Part shown: positions 19,382 through 27,908 of the stretch, piece after piece | Position numbering within the stretch: the first letter of the stretch is position 1 | How the letters are laid out: each line of letters opens with the position of its first letter | NCBI RefSeq assembly: GCF_030407765.1 | Contig: NZ_JASDCU010000003.1 | Location: 1-64,000, forward strand | DNA length: 64,000 bases | Direction: 5' to 3' | Source: Microbacterium sp. APC 3901 | GTDB taxonomy: Bacteria; Actinomycetota; Actinomycetes; Actinomycetales; Microbacteriaceae | Program-made: the position numbers and the translations under genes | Notes under the pieces: model-generated | What the model was told of the DNA's origin: nothing | Seen by the model: only the letters and a program-made list of their open reading frames with translations | The model's database searches: none

Positions 19382-19449
19382 GCTGTCTCCTCAGTCGGAC
19401 GCTCGACGCGCCCGTTCGTTCGTTGTGACGCGGCTCACCGCGTCCGGTG

Positions 19450-20427
19450 TCAGCGGGTTGTGCCGTGCACCTTCGGCAGGGCACCGCCCGCGGCCGCGTT
19501 GCGGTCGGGGCGGAAGTTGGAGAAGTCGGCACCGGGGACGTCCCTCACGAGATCGAGCTCGTCCTCGATGAGAGCGGCCTCCCACTCTTCGGGGCCGACG
19601 AGCGGCAGACGTACGCGCGGGCTCGAGATGCGGCCGAGCCCGTGCAGGATGTACTTCGCCGCGACGGTGCCGGGCACATGCGTCATGACGGCGCGCACCA
19701 GCGGCTCGAGCCGCTTGTGCTCAGCGGTCGCGGTCGCAAGATCGCCGCGGTTGACGGCGTCGATGATGGTCCGGTACGGCGCCGCTGCGACGTTCGCGGT
19801 CACACCGATCAGACCGGTCGCGCCGATCGCGAGGTGCGGCAGCACATTCGCGTCGTCACCTGAGAAGTACATGAGGTCGGTCTGGTTCAAGACGCGGCTC
19901 ACCTCGGAGAAGTCGCCCTTGGCATCCTTCACGGCGAGGATGTTCGGGTGCTTCGCGAGCCTGAGGATGGTCTCGTACTTGATCGGAACACCCGTGCGTC
20001 CCGGGATGTCGTAGAGGATCACCGGGAGGTCGGTGGCATCTGCCACGAGCCGGAAGTGGGTCAGGATGCCGGCCTGCGTCGGCTTGTTGTAGTACGGCGT
20101 GACGATCATGATGCCGTCAGCGCCCGCCTTCTCGCTGGCCTTGTACAGCTCGATCGCGTGCGCGGTCTCGTTGGATCCGCCACCCGTGATGATCTTCGCG
20201 CGGCCGGCGGAGACCGACTTCCCTACCTCGACGAGCTTGAGCTTCTCGGGGTCCGTCAGGGTCGAGGTCTCGCCGGTCGTTCCCGTCACGACGATTCCGT
20301 CAGCACCGGCGGTGATGACGTCATCGATGTGCTTCTCGACGGCGGGCCAATCGACTTCACCGTCGGCCGTCATCGGAGTGACGAGCGCGACGAGAACCTG
20401 TCCGAAAGGATTGCCCGAGTGCGTCAT
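19450..20427 (-). CDS. dapA: 4-hydroxy-tetrahydrodipicolinate synthase
   Basis: First committed step of the diaminopimelate/lysine pathway, condensing pyruvate with aspartate semialdehyde. 325 residues. The Schiff-base lysine is K167 (AVKDAKGD), the catalytic tyrosine Y139 is in ILYDIPGRTG, and GTTGE at about 49-53 binds the substrate carboxylate. The open frame continues some 200 codons upstream, but the ATG at 20427 is set by family length and by TACGCT (20439-20434), six bases upstream. It diverges from a NUDIX gene. Confidence 0.96.
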   Translation of the reverse strand: MTHSGNPFGQVLVALVTPMTADGEVDWPAVEKHIDDVITAGADGIVVTGTTGETSTLTDPEKLKLVEVGKSVSAGRAKIITGGGSNETAHAIELYKASEKAGADGIMIVTPYYNKPTQAGILTHFRLVADATDLPVILYDIPGRTGVPIKYETILRLAKHPNILAVKDAKGDFSEVSRVLNQTDLMYFSGDDANVLPHLAIGATGLIGVTANVAAAPYRTIIDAVNRGDLATATAEHKRLEPLVRAVMTHVPGTVAAKYILHGLGRISSPRVRLPLVGPEEWEAALIEDELDLVRDVPGADFSNFRPDRNAAAGGALPKVHGTTR

Positions 20428-20433
20428 GCCCCC

Positions 20434-20492
20434 AGCGTATCGGTTCGCATGCCCGTCACCCAGACAGCCGGTCACAAGCAGGCGCCTAGGCT
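20434..20492. promoter_or_regulatory. Divergent leaderless promoters of dapA and the NUDIX gene
   Basis: TACGCT (20439-20434, minus) precedes the dapA ATG by six bases and TAGGCT (20487-20492, plus) precedes the NUDIX ATG by seven. The 47 bases between the two hexamers must hold both -35 regions; no strong TTGACA is visible. Confidence 0.6.
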
Positions 20493-20499
20493 CGTCTGC

Positions 20500-21039
20500 A
20501 TGACATGGGTCACGCACGGATCGTCCACGGTGTATTCGAATCCCTGGATCGAGGTCAGGGAGGACCGGATCACCGGGCCCGGAGGAGACGGGATCTACGG
20601 CGTCGTGACCATGCGCCACGCGGCCGTCTTCGTGGTCGCGATCGACGAAGAGGAACGCGTCTGCCTGGTGACGCTGGAGCGCTACACGACCGGTCGATCG
20701 ATCGAAGTGCCTGCCGGGGGCAGCGACGGCGAGCACCCGGTCGTGGCTGCTCAGCGCGAGCTCTTGGAGGAGACCGGCTTCGTGGCCGATGAGTGGGTGC
20801 CCCTCGGCACCATGAACGCATTGAACGGCATCGCCGACGCTCCGGAGCATGTGTTCCTCGCACGGGGACTGACTCGAGCCGACGGTCCCGCGCACACGCA
20901 GGCCGAGGAGGGCATCTCCGCGGTCTCGTGGGTGCCCTTCGCCGAGGTGCTCTCGATGATCGCGGACGGGCGGATCACGGATGGTGAGACCGTCGCGGCG
21001 ATCACCTACGCAGGCATTCGACTCGGCAGATTTCGCTGA
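20500..21039 (+). CDS. NUDIX hydrolase (ADP-ribose pyrophosphatase-like)
   Basis: 179 residues. The NUDIX box core is AAQRELLEETGF, with the loop before it one residue shorter than the textbook spacing. IEVREDRI at the N-terminus, the LERYTTGRSIEVPAGG segment and the C-terminal VSWVPFAEV resemble ADP-ribose/GDP-mannose pyrophosphatases. It probably clears a nucleoside diphosphate derivative; the exact substrate is uncertain. It converges with the SDR gene. Confidence 0.88.
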   Translation: MTWVTHGSSTVYSNPWIEVREDRITGPGGDGIYGVVTMRHAAVFVVAIDEEERVCLVTLERYTTGRSIEVPAGGSDGEHPVVAAQRELLEETGFVADEWVPLGTMNALNGIADAPEHVFLARGLTRADGPAHTQAEEGISAVSWVPFAEVLSMIADGRITDGETVAAITYAGIRLGRFR

Positions 21040-21090
21040 CTCGTTCACCGCCGGCTCGCCCTGGGCCGGGAGCACCCGCCACCGAGGACG

Positions 21091-21852
21091 TCAGACGCGA
21101 CCGCGCCGTGCGACTCGGGATGTCAGGCCACTGGGCAGCAAGCTCGTGAGGGCGACGATCGCCTTGTAACGCAGAGACGGGATCGAGACGGACTTGCCGC
21201 GCGCCGCGTCGCGAAGCCCTTCTCGAACGACTGCGCGCGCATCGAGCCACATGAATTCGGGAACACCCTCGTGCCCCGGTTGCAGCCCCATCCGCTCGTG
21301 GAACGACGTGTGCGTGAACCCGGGGCACACCGCGGTGACCGTGACGCGGTCGCGGGAGTACTCCGCATTCGCCCAGCGACTGAAGCCGATCAGCCAGCTC
21401 TTGCACGCGGAATACGTCGAGCGCGAGATGAAGCCGGCGACGGATGCGACGTTGACGATGCGGCCACCGCGGCCGCGCATCGACTGCAGCGCAGCGTGCA
21501 TGAGGCGCATCGACGCCTCGACGTGAACGCGCAGGTGGCGCACCTCGTCGTCGATGTCGTTGTCGGCGAACTGGAGCGGCAGCCCGAACCCGGCGTTGTT
21601 GACGAGCAGATCCACCGGATCGGAGGTGTCGCGGAGACGGTCGGCCACGCGCTGGACGTCGCTGTCGACCGACAGGTCGGCGGGGAGCACTTCGACGGCG
21701 ATGCCGTACTCGCTGCGCAACTCGGCGGCCACGGCCTCGAGGTCGCCCGCAGAACGCGCGACGAGGATCAGGTCGGCTCGGCGTCGGGCGAGCTGGCGCG
21801 CGAACTCGGCGCCGAGTCCGGCGCTCGCACCCGTGATCAGAGCGGTGGGCAT
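21091..21852 (-). CDS. Short-chain dehydrogenase/reductase
   Basis: 253 residues. The classical SDR cofactor motif is TGASAGLG (7-14), NNAG lies at about 85-88, and the catalytic Ser/Tyr/Lys are S137, Y147 and K151 (YSACK). Substrate is unknown. The ATG at 21852 shares one base with the folA stop (TGATG), making it the third gene of a thyA-folA-SDR unit. The C-terminal region (RYKAIVALTSLLP) resembles the SDR group annotated DltE-like/YqjQ. Confidence 0.9.
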   Translation of the reverse strand: MPTALITGASAGLGAEFARQLARRRADLILVARSAGDLEAVAAELRSEYGIAVEVLPADLSVDSDVQRVADRLRDTSDPVDLLVNNAGFGLPLQFADNDIDDEVRHLRVHVEASMRLMHAALQSMRGRGGRIVNVASVAGFISRSTYSACKSWLIGFSRWANAEYSRDRVTVTAVCPGFTHTSFHERMGLQPGHEGVPEFMWLDARAVVREGLRDAARGKSVSIPSLRYKAIVALTSLLPSGLTSRVARRGRV

Positions 21853-22328
21853 CAGCGCTCGTATCCGAGGAAGCGGTAGCGGATGCCGGAGCGCGACGTC
21901 TGCCACTCCCCCTCGTCGACGAGGCGCCACCCGGCCTTGGACGGCGCGTAGGCGTCACCGGTGACATCGATGTCGAGCTCCGTGACCTCGAGACGGTCAG
22001 CGTCGGCGATCACAAGGCGGAAGATCTCCGCTCCCCCGATGATCCAGACCTTGTCGTGGCCGCGCACGGCATCCGTCACCGCCGCTGCGCGACGTGCCCC
22101 GTCTGCGGACCAGTCCTGCTGGCGGGTGATGACGATGTTCTCGCGCCCGGGCAGCGGGCGGAAACGCTCGGGAAGCGAATCCCAGGTCTTGCGACCCATG
22201 ATCACGGGGGCGCCTAGCGTGACCTGTTTGAAATGCGCGAGATCCTCGGGAACGTTCCAGGGCATGCCGCCCTCTGCTCCGATGACGCCGCCATGGGCCT
22301 CAGCCCAGATCAGCCCGACCCAGGTCAT
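21852..22328 (-). CDS. folA: Dihydrofolate reductase
   Basis: Reduces dihydrofolate produced by thymidylate synthase, encoded immediately upstream. 158 residues. [28 protein letters not shown] holds the conserved active-site acid, [21 protein letters not shown] the NADPH-binding block, and WIIGGAEIF the glycine pair. The ATG at 22328 overlaps the thyA stop (ATGA). Longer in-frame starts lie inside thyA. Confidence 0.96.
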   Translation of the reverse strand: MTWVGLIWAEAHGGVIGAEGGMPWNVPEDLAHFKQVTLGAPVIMGRKTWDSLPERFRPLPGRENIVITRQQDWSADGARRAAAVTDAVRGHDKVWIIGGAEIFRLVIADADRLEVTELDIDVTGDAYAPSKAGWRLVDEGEWQTSRSGIRYRFLGYER

Positions 22329-23134
22329 ACCGCGACCGCCGCCCGGATCGGAGCGTGATGCTGGTAGTCCTCGACGATGAAGTCGTCGTAGCCGTAGTCG
22401 AGGATCGACTCGGGCTTCCGAGCGAATCGCAGGGTCGGGTACGGGTAGGGGTCGCGAGTCAGCTGTTCGCTCACCTGCTCGAGGTGGTTGTCGTAGATGT
22501 GGCAGTCGCCGCCCGTCCAGACGAAGTCGCCGGGCTCGAGTCCGACCTGCTGCGCGACCATCAGTGTGAGCAGGGCGTAGGACGCGATGTTGAACGGCAC
22601 CCCGAGGAAGAGATCGGCGCTGCGCTGGTAGAGCTGGCAGGAGAGCTTGCCGTCTGCGACGTAGAACTGGAAGAGCGCGTGGCACGGCGCCAGGGCCATG
22701 TCGGGGATGTCCGCCGGGTTCCAGGCTGACACGATGAGGCGACGGGAATCGGGAGTCTGGCGGATCTGCTCGATCACCTGCGCGAGCTGATCGATGCTCT
22801 CACCGTCGGGCGTCGGCCAGCTGCGCCACTGGACTCCGTAGACGGGGCCCAGATCGCCGGAGGCGTCGGCCCATTCGTCCCAGATCGTGACGCCGTGGTC
22901 CTGCAGCCACTTCACGTTCGAGTCGCCTCTGAGGAACCACAGGAGCTCGTACGCGATCGACTTGAAGTGCACGCGCTTCGTCGTGATCAGCGGGAAGCCC
23001 TTGGAGAGATCGAACCGGATCTGCCTGCCGAACACGCTGGTGGTCCCGGTGCCCGTGCGATCCGACTTGTGGGTGCCCGACTCCAGCACGTCTCGGAGAA
23101 GGTCTTCATACGGCGTCGGGACGGCTGCGCTCAT
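22325..23134 (-). CDS. thyA: Thymidylate synthase
   Basis: Methylates dUMP using methylene-tetrahydrofolate. 269 residues, typical of short ThyA. The catalytic cysteine is C151 in [12 protein letters not shown], preceded by [22 protein letters not shown] near the C-terminus binds the nucleotide. TAGTCT (23147-23142) ends seven bases before the ATG, so the thyA-folA-SDR unit probably begins with a leaderless mRNA. It diverges from the thioredoxin-like gene. Confidence 0.97.
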   Translation of the reverse strand: MSAAVPTPYEDLLRDVLESGTHKSDRTGTGTTSVFGRQIRFDLSKGFPLITTKRVHFKSIAYELLWFLRGDSNVKWLQDHGVTIWDEWADASGDLGPVYGVQWRSWPTPDGESIDQLAQVIEQIRQTPDSRRLIVSAWNPADIPDMALAPCHALFQFYVADGKLSCQLYQRSADLFLGVPFNIASYALLTLMVAQQVGLEPGDFVWTGGDCHIYDNHLEQVSEQLTRDPYPYPTLRFARKPESILDYGYDDFIVEDYQHHAPIRAAVAV

Positions 23135-23230
23135 GTGTGCCAGACTACCCGCCCCGGGAACGGAAGAGTCGGATCGTCACGATGCGACACATCGGCCTCG
23201 AGGTCGTCGAGTCACCCGTATTCTCTATCC

Positions 23231-23644
23231 ATGTCGCCCGGAATCGCTCTCGCCGTGATCGGAGCGCTGCTCGTGATCGCCGCCGTCGTCGGGATCGTGC
23301 TGCGGATTCTCGACGGGCGGCGTCGAGGAGGCGGGCATCTCCTGTTCGATCCTGCCGATGCGGGTGCAGTGCAGCTCGGCTCGCACGCCACGCTCGTGCA
23401 GTTCAGCACCGAGATGTGCGCGCGCTGCCCCCAGGTCCGCAGGATGCTGTCGAGCTACGTCGCAGACTCCGACGGGCTGCATCATCTCGAGGTCGACCTC
23501 ACGCACAGACCTGAACTCTCGGCGCGATACAGGGTCCTGCAGACCCCGACGACGTTCGTCGTGGACGGCTCCGGCGCCGTCCGAGCGCGATTCCACGGCG
23601 TGCCGCACCGGCACGCACTCACCGAAGCCCTCGCCGCCGTCTGA
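23231..23644 (+). CDS. Membrane-anchored thioredoxin-like protein with CARC active site
   Basis: 137 residues. One N-terminal transmembrane helix (about 4-25) is followed by a thioredoxin fold with C63-A-R-C66 in STEMCARCPQVRR and the cis-proline segment LQTPTTFVVD. CARC is unusual next to thioredoxin CGPC. TATTCT (23219-23224) is six bases before the ATG. A DUF4395 membrane-protein gene follows 22 bases later, suggesting a membrane thiol-redox pair. The orientation across the membrane is not certain. Confidence 0.85.
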   Translation: MSPGIALAVIGALLVIAAVVGIVLRILDGRRRGGGHLLFDPADAGAVQLGSHATLVQFSTEMCARCPQVRRMLSSYVADSDGLHHLEVDLTHRPELSARYRVLQTPTTFVVDGSGAVRARFHGVPHRHALTEALAAV

Positions 23645-23666
23645 ACACGCAACGACTGGAGCAGAG

Positions 23667-24233
23667 ATGACCACTCCCGCAGGTATCGACCCCGGCGGTC
23701 CGCGCTTCGCAGCCACGATCACGGCCGTGCTGCTGCTCGCTGCGACCTTCCTCGGCCTCATCGGCATCTCGACCGCGAGGTCCTTCGGTTGGTTCGCCTA
23801 TCAGCCGCTCGCAGCGGCGAGCTTCGATTCCGACACATGGGCTGTGGTCGCCGCGTCGCCCGTCCAGCGGGCGCTCGATCCCGGCTTCCTGCTCACGGTC
23901 GTGATCGCTCTGCTCTTCCTGTGGAGCGTGCTCTCCCCCACGACGGCCCCCTGGGGCGTCCTGTTCCGCCGATTCGTGCGGCCCCGACTCGCACCCCCCA
24001 CCGAGCTGGAGGACCCTCGCCCTCCTCGCTTCGCGCAGGGTGTGGGGCTCTTCGTCGTCTCGATCGGGCTCGTTTTGCACCTCGCCGGCGTGCCGTGGGC
24101 GCTGCCCATCGCGACGGCGGCTGCGTTCATGGCGGCCTTCCTCAATGCCGCGTTCTCGTTCTGCCTCGGCTGCCAGATCTATCTGCTGCTGCAGCGTGCC
24201 GGCATCGTCGGTCGGACGCCATCCCCGGCCTGA
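23667..24233 (+). CDS. DUF4395 integral membrane protein
   Basis: 188 residues with about four transmembrane segments (residues 15-40, 70-90, 125-145, 147-175). The C-terminal NAAFSFCLGCQIYLLLQR, with C166 and C169, is the hallmark of DUF4395 and is a possible redox-active CxxC at the membrane face. It lies directly downstream of the CARC thioredoxin-like gene, a recurrent actinobacterial pairing. Electron relay between the two is inferred, not shown. Confidence 0.85.
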   Translation: MTTPAGIDPGGPRFAATITAVLLLAATFLGLIGISTARSFGWFAYQPLAAASFDSDTWAVVAASPVQRALDPGFLLTVVIALLFLWSVLSPTTAPWGVLFRRFVRPRLAPPTELEDPRPPRFAQGVGLFVVSIGLVLHLAGVPWALPIATAAAFMAAFLNAAFSFCLGCQIYLLLQRAGIVGRTPSPA

Positions 24234-24316
24234 GCCCGGTTCCGCCGGACGCACCCGGTCGATAGGCTGGCCCCACACGCGAGCGCATGTCCAGCGGCGC
24301 GAGAACCGGAGGAATC

Positions 24317-24742
24317 ATGCCCGTCACCAGCGAAGCCACCACCACCTGGACCGGATCCCTCGCAGAGGGCTCGGGCACGGTCGCGTTCTCCTCGTCGAAG
24401 CTGGGCACCTTCCCGATCAACTGGAAGGCCCGCAGCGAGGGCAGCGACACGACCACCACCCCCGAGGAGCTGATCGCTGCGGCTCACGCCTCGTGCTTCA
24501 GCATGGCGCTGTCTCACGCGCTGTCGGAGAACGGCACTCCGCCGGAGCGCGTCAACACGAGCGCGTCGGTCACCTTCAAGCCCGGGGTCGGGATCAGCGG
24601 AAGCCACCTGAACGTGAACGCCGTCGTTCCCGGACTCTCGTCGGAGGATTTCCAGCGGATCGCCGCTGAGGCGAAGGTCGGGTGCCCCGTCTCTCAGGCT
24701 CTCGCCGGCATCGAGATCACGCTCGAGGCCACTCTCGCCTGA
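24317..24742 (+). CDS. OsmC/Ohr-family peroxiredoxin-like protein
   Basis: 141 residues. LIAAAHASCFSMALSHAL carries the first redox cysteine and AAEAKVGCPVSQAL the second, the arrangement of OsmC-type organic hydroperoxide reductases. The start is supported by GGAGG five bases before the ATG; TAGGCT at 24262-24267 may be a separate promoter. It lies 83 bases after the DUF4395 gene in the same direction. Confidence 0.9.
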   Translation: MPVTSEATTTWTGSLAEGSGTVAFSSSKLGTFPINWKARSEGSDTTTTPEELIAAAHASCFSMALSHALSENGTPPERVNTSASVTFKPGVGISGSHLNVNAVVPGLSSEDFQRIAAEAKVGCPVSQALAGIEITLEATLA

Positions 24743-24748
24743 GTGCGA

Positions 24749-25183
24749 TCAGCCGCGGGCTGCGCGGATCGCCTCGCGGATGCTGGCGCGGGCGTCCTTG
24801 CGGCGTCCCGCCGCATCCTGGACCACACCGAGGCGGTACCGCGCTCTCCAGTCCGTCGGCGCGGCGTCCGCCTCCGCCGCGTACCTCGCGATCAGCGGGT
24901 CCGCGTCCGCTCGGGCGATACGTCCGCTCGGAGTGAGTTCGGACTCCGCCTCGGGCATTCCTCCTTCTGCGTCGAGCGCACGACCGAGCCGATCGGCGGC
25001 GAACCCGAACTGCATCTCGCGGATGAGCGCCCAGGCGCCGATCGGAGCGAGCACGATCAACGCGACCCCCATACCGATCGACACGGGTGTCCCGACGGCG
25101 AAGAACATCACGGCCAGCCAGACGGCGACCGCCAGATAGACCAGCAGCGCCGCGGCCATGAGGCCCACGCCGATTCGTGACAT
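24749..25183 (-). CDS. Small membrane protein with TPR-like C-terminus
   Basis: 144 residues. Two transmembrane helices (about 5-28 and 34-54) are followed by a soluble part whose last 35 residues (WRARYRLGVVQDAAGRRKDA) read like one tetratricopeptide repeat. The ATG at 25183 shares one base with the dapB stop (TGATG); a GTG one codon upstream is an alternative. Function unknown. It is co-transcribed with dapB. Confidence 0.75.
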   Translation of the reverse strand: MSRIGVGLMAAALLVYLAVAVWLAVMFFAVGTPVSIGMGVALIVLAPIGAWALIREMQFGFAADRLGRALDAEGGMPEAESELTPSGRIARADADPLIARYAAEADAAPTDWRARYRLGVVQDAAGRRKDARASIREAIRAARG

Positions 25184-25923
25184 CACGAGCGGATGCCGAT
25201 GTCGATCATGCTCTCCAGCCCCACGAAGACTCCGTTCGCTTGCGCCGCGAACGGGACTGCCAACCGGATTCCCGGAGCGTAGGCGAGCGCCGGCTCGACC
25301 GTATCGTGAGTGAACGTGAGGGACTCGCCCGGGCCCGAGAGGATGACCTCCTGCTTCGCGATGACGCCGGGACGCCGAAGCGAATGGATCGGCACGCTGC
25401 CCACCTGCTGCCCCCTCGCGCGCTGGTCGGCGTGCGGAGCGCTGACGGGCCCCTGCTCGGCTCGGGCCGCCGCGATGAGCTCAGCGGTCCGCACCGCGGT
25501 GCCGCTCGGAGAGTCGACCTTCGCCTCGTGATGAGCCTCCACGATCTCGGCCGATCCGAAGAACGGCGCAGCCGCGGACGCCAGTGCTGAGCCGAGCACC
25601 GATCCCAGCGAGAAGTTCGGGATGAAGACGGCCCCGGTTCCGGCATTCTCCACGAGTGGACGCACCAGAGCGATGCGCTCCGTGGACCATCCGGAAGTCG
25701 CCACCAGGACGTTGAGCTGACGCTCAACCGCCGCGCGAACGACATCGACGCTCACCTGAGGGGTGGTGGCGTCGATCACGAGATCCACCCCATCGAGCTC
25801 CGCGAGGTCGCTTCGAGAGGTGAGCACGCGAGTCACCTCGAAGCCCTCGAGCCCATCGATCACCGCACCGATGATCGATCCGAGCTTCCCGGTTCCGCCG
25901 ACGAGTGCTACCTGCGTGGTCAT
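25183..25923 (-). CDS. dapB: 4-hydroxy-tetrahydrodipicolinate reductase
   Basis: Second step after DapA in the lysine/DAP pathway. 246 residues. The N-terminal dinucleotide-binding motif is VGGTGKLGSIIG, the catalytic region is EAHHEAKVDSPSGTA (conserved His pair and Lys) and the C-terminus is FVGLESMID. TAGACT (25935-25930) ends six bases before the ATG, indicating a leaderless transcript. Confidence 0.96.
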   Translation of the reverse strand: MTTQVALVGGTGKLGSIIGAVIDGLEGFEVTRVLTSRSDLAELDGVDLVIDATTPQVSVDVVRAAVERQLNVLVATSGWSTERIALVRPLVENAGTGAVFIPNFSLGSVLGSALASAAAPFFGSAEIVEAHHEAKVDSPSGTAVRTAELIAAARAEQGPVSAPHADQRARGQQVGSVPIHSLRRPGVIAKQEVILSGPGESLTFTHDTVEPALAYAPGIRLAVPFAAQANGVFVGLESMIDIGIRS

Positions 25924-25982
25924 GCGTTCAGTCTATTTCTCGGCGGCGCCCCGACCGCCGCGGCGGGCCGGGGTATCGGGAA

Positions 25983-26585
25983 TCAGACCGGCATGGCGTC
26001 GGGGATGCCTGTGCGCAGCTCGACCGGAAGATGCCCGGTGTCGTTGTGAGTGAGCAGCGTCCACGGACGCCCCTGCTTCTGCGCGATCACGGTCAGCCCG
26101 CAGTGCGCCTGATTCAGAGTCATCCACCGCCACTCCGGGGCGCCGAGGACCTCTCGCACGAACCACGAGATCACGAAGTTGTGGGTGATGAGCACCTCGT
26201 GCACGTCACCCGGCTTGCGCACCAGGAACTCGTTGACCGCGTCGAACATCTGGGCACGTCCGGCGTCGAGCTCGGCCTCGGTGACCGACCCGAAGAACGG
26301 CTCGTACGCCGCGGGGGTCTCGTCGGTCATGCCCGTGGGCACGCAGTCGAAGAGCAGCGCGGTCGGTGCAGGGTCGACTGACGGAAGTCGTTGCGCGATC
26401 GCCCGAGCCGTCTCGTTCGCGCGGAGGAGGGGCGAGTGCCAGACAGCATCGAGCGGGAGTCCTGAGAGCCGGTCGGCGATGAGCTCGGCCTGACGCTGGC
26501 CGCGTGGCGACAGGGGGCCGTCGGCGAGACCGTGCTCGGCGTCCTGATGTTCACCGTGTCTGACCAGATATATGTAATGCGTCAC
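25983..26585 (-). CDS. Histidine phosphatase (phosphoglycerate-mutase-like)
   Basis: 200 residues. The catalytic RHGE motif (H10) is in IYLVRHGEHQD; LSPRGQRQAELIADRL, the Arg in VWHSPLLRANETA and the second catalytic His in VLITHNFVISW are all present. The substrate may be a sugar or nucleotide phosphate. The start is a GTG (GTGACGCATTAC); no better upstream start exists and no clear Shine-Dalgarno sequence is visible. Confidence 0.88.
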   Translation of the reverse strand: MTHYIYLVRHGEHQDAEHGLADGPLSPRGQRQAELIADRLSGLPLDAVWHSPLLRANETARAIAQRLPSVDPAPTALLFDCVPTGMTDETPAAYEPFFGSVTEAELDAGRAQMFDAVNEFLVRKPGDVHEVLITHNFVISWFVREVLGAPEWRWMTLNQAHCGLTVIAQKQGRPWTLLTHNDTGHLPVELRTGIPDAMPV

Positions 26586-26665
26586 AAACTCGCTCGCTTC
26601 ATCGACAGCGTCCGCCGGGATTCACTCCACCCTATGCCAGGTCTGTGACGGAGGCGTTACGACGC

Positions 26666-27694
26666 TCAGTTGCCAGCGCGCGTGAGTTCGGCGACCTGTG
26701 CGCGTGACAGCGTGACGCCGGCGCCCTGCATCAGCTCGTCGACGTGGTCGGTCGCGAAGGTGTTGACGATCGGTGCGGCCACGGTGCGTTGCGCGAGCAG
26801 CCAGGCGATGGATACGGCCGCCACCGGAACCTCGAGCTCGGTCGCCACCTGGTCGAGCGCGCGCAGGACCTTCGTGCCACGACGGTTCAGGTGACCGCGC
26901 AGCTGCTCTCCGCGCACGCCCTGCGAGGTCAGCGCCTTGCTGCGGTGCCTGCCCGAGAGGAAGCCGTGCTCGAGAGCGTGCGAGGGCGTGACAGCCAGAC
27001 TCTGTGCCCCGGCGACGAGGCGCAGATCGCCCTCGAACGGCTGACGACGGATGAGGTTGTACGGAGAATCGATCACCTCGATGCGCGGGTACCCTGCGGA
27101 GGCGAGGATACGTGCCTCGACCAGCCGCTCCGGCGCGAAGCCGAATGCGCCGAGGGCGCCGATCTTGCCCGCGTCGATCATCCACTCGACGGTGGCGAGC
27201 GTGTCTTCGAGGTTCGTCGTCCGGTCGAGCGTCGCGTCGAGGTACAGCACATCGATGCGGTCGACTCCGAGACGCGTGAGCGAGCCCTCGACCGCGCGCA
27301 CGAGATTCACGGAGCCGAGCCCCGGATTGTCGGCGTGGGCTCCGATCCGCACGCTCAACAGGGCACCATCACGCCGCCCTCGGGACTGCAGCCACTGGCC
27401 GATGATGTGCTCGCTGCGGCCGCCGGAGAAGCCGTCGGCAGTGTGGATCGCGTTGCCGCCGAACTCCACGTATCGATCGAGGATCCCGTGGCTCGTCTCG
27501 AGATCGACGTTCCAGCCGAACTCCGCCGCACCGAGCATCAGGGGAAAGGTGTCGAGCCCGGTCTCGCCGAGAGGTACGCGGACGCTCTCTCCCACTCCCG
27601 GACCGACGATGGGAATCGGCGCGGACGGGTGCTCTGCCGCGCTCTGCTGCCCGCGCTCGGCTGACGCTCCTGCGCCTACGCTGAACAACCGCAT
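26666..27694 (-). CDS. Aldo/keto-reductase-fold protein lacking the catalytic tetrad
   Basis: 342 residues. After a 40-residue low-complexity N-terminus, the AKR barrel is clear (GLDTFPLMLGAAEFGW, GRSEHIIGQWL, TRLGVDRIDVLYLD, AGKIGALGAFGF, ITNTF-like C-terminal block). The catalytic tetrad Asp-Tyr-Lys-His of AKRs reads H84 (IHTAD for FDTAD), F89 (ADGF for ADVY), R116 (LLSVRIG for LATKVG) and D153 (VLYLD for LYQIH). All four are changed, so normal hydride transfer is unlikely. It may be a regulatory or binding pseudo-enzyme. The ATG has an upstream GGTGAGGAT. Confidence 0.85.
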   Translation of the reverse strand: MRLFSVGAGASAERGQQSAAEHPSAPIPIVGPGVGESVRVPLGETGLDTFPLMLGAAEFGWNVDLETSHGILDRYVEFGGNAIHTADGFSGGRSEHIIGQWLQSRGRRDGALLSVRIGAHADNPGLGSVNLVRAVEGSLTRLGVDRIDVLYLDATLDRTTNLEDTLATVEWMIDAGKIGALGAFGFAPERLVEARILASAGYPRIEVIDSPYNLIRRQPFEGDLRLVAGAQSLAVTPSHALEHGFLSGRHRSKALTSQGVRGEQLRGHLNRRGTKVLRALDQVATELEVPVAAVSIAWLLAQRTVAAPIVNTFATDHVDELMQGAGVTLSRAQVAELTRAGN

Positions 27695-27856
27695 ATCCTC
27701 ACCCCCGTCGGCCGGTGCGTGCCGACCTCCGTCACTGCCTCGAATGCACCCCCCGGTGCGTACTTCGAGAGTAAGCGAGATCCGCGAACTCGCTGACCAA
27801 TCCGTGGAACGGCGCAAGAACTTCGCATAACGGTTTGGTCACGTCGGATACGACGA

Positions 27857-27889
27857 AGCCCGGGTCATCCACGAAGGATGACCCGGGCT
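27857..27889 (-). terminator. pnp terminator
   Basis: AGCCCGGGTCATCC (27857-27870) pairs perfectly over 14 bp with GGATGACCCGGGCT (27876-27889) around a five-base loop, about 20 bases after the pnp stop, followed on the minus strand by TCGTCGTAT. Confidence 0.85.
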
Positions 27890-27908
27890 CCGACGAAAGA
27901 GCAGTCGA

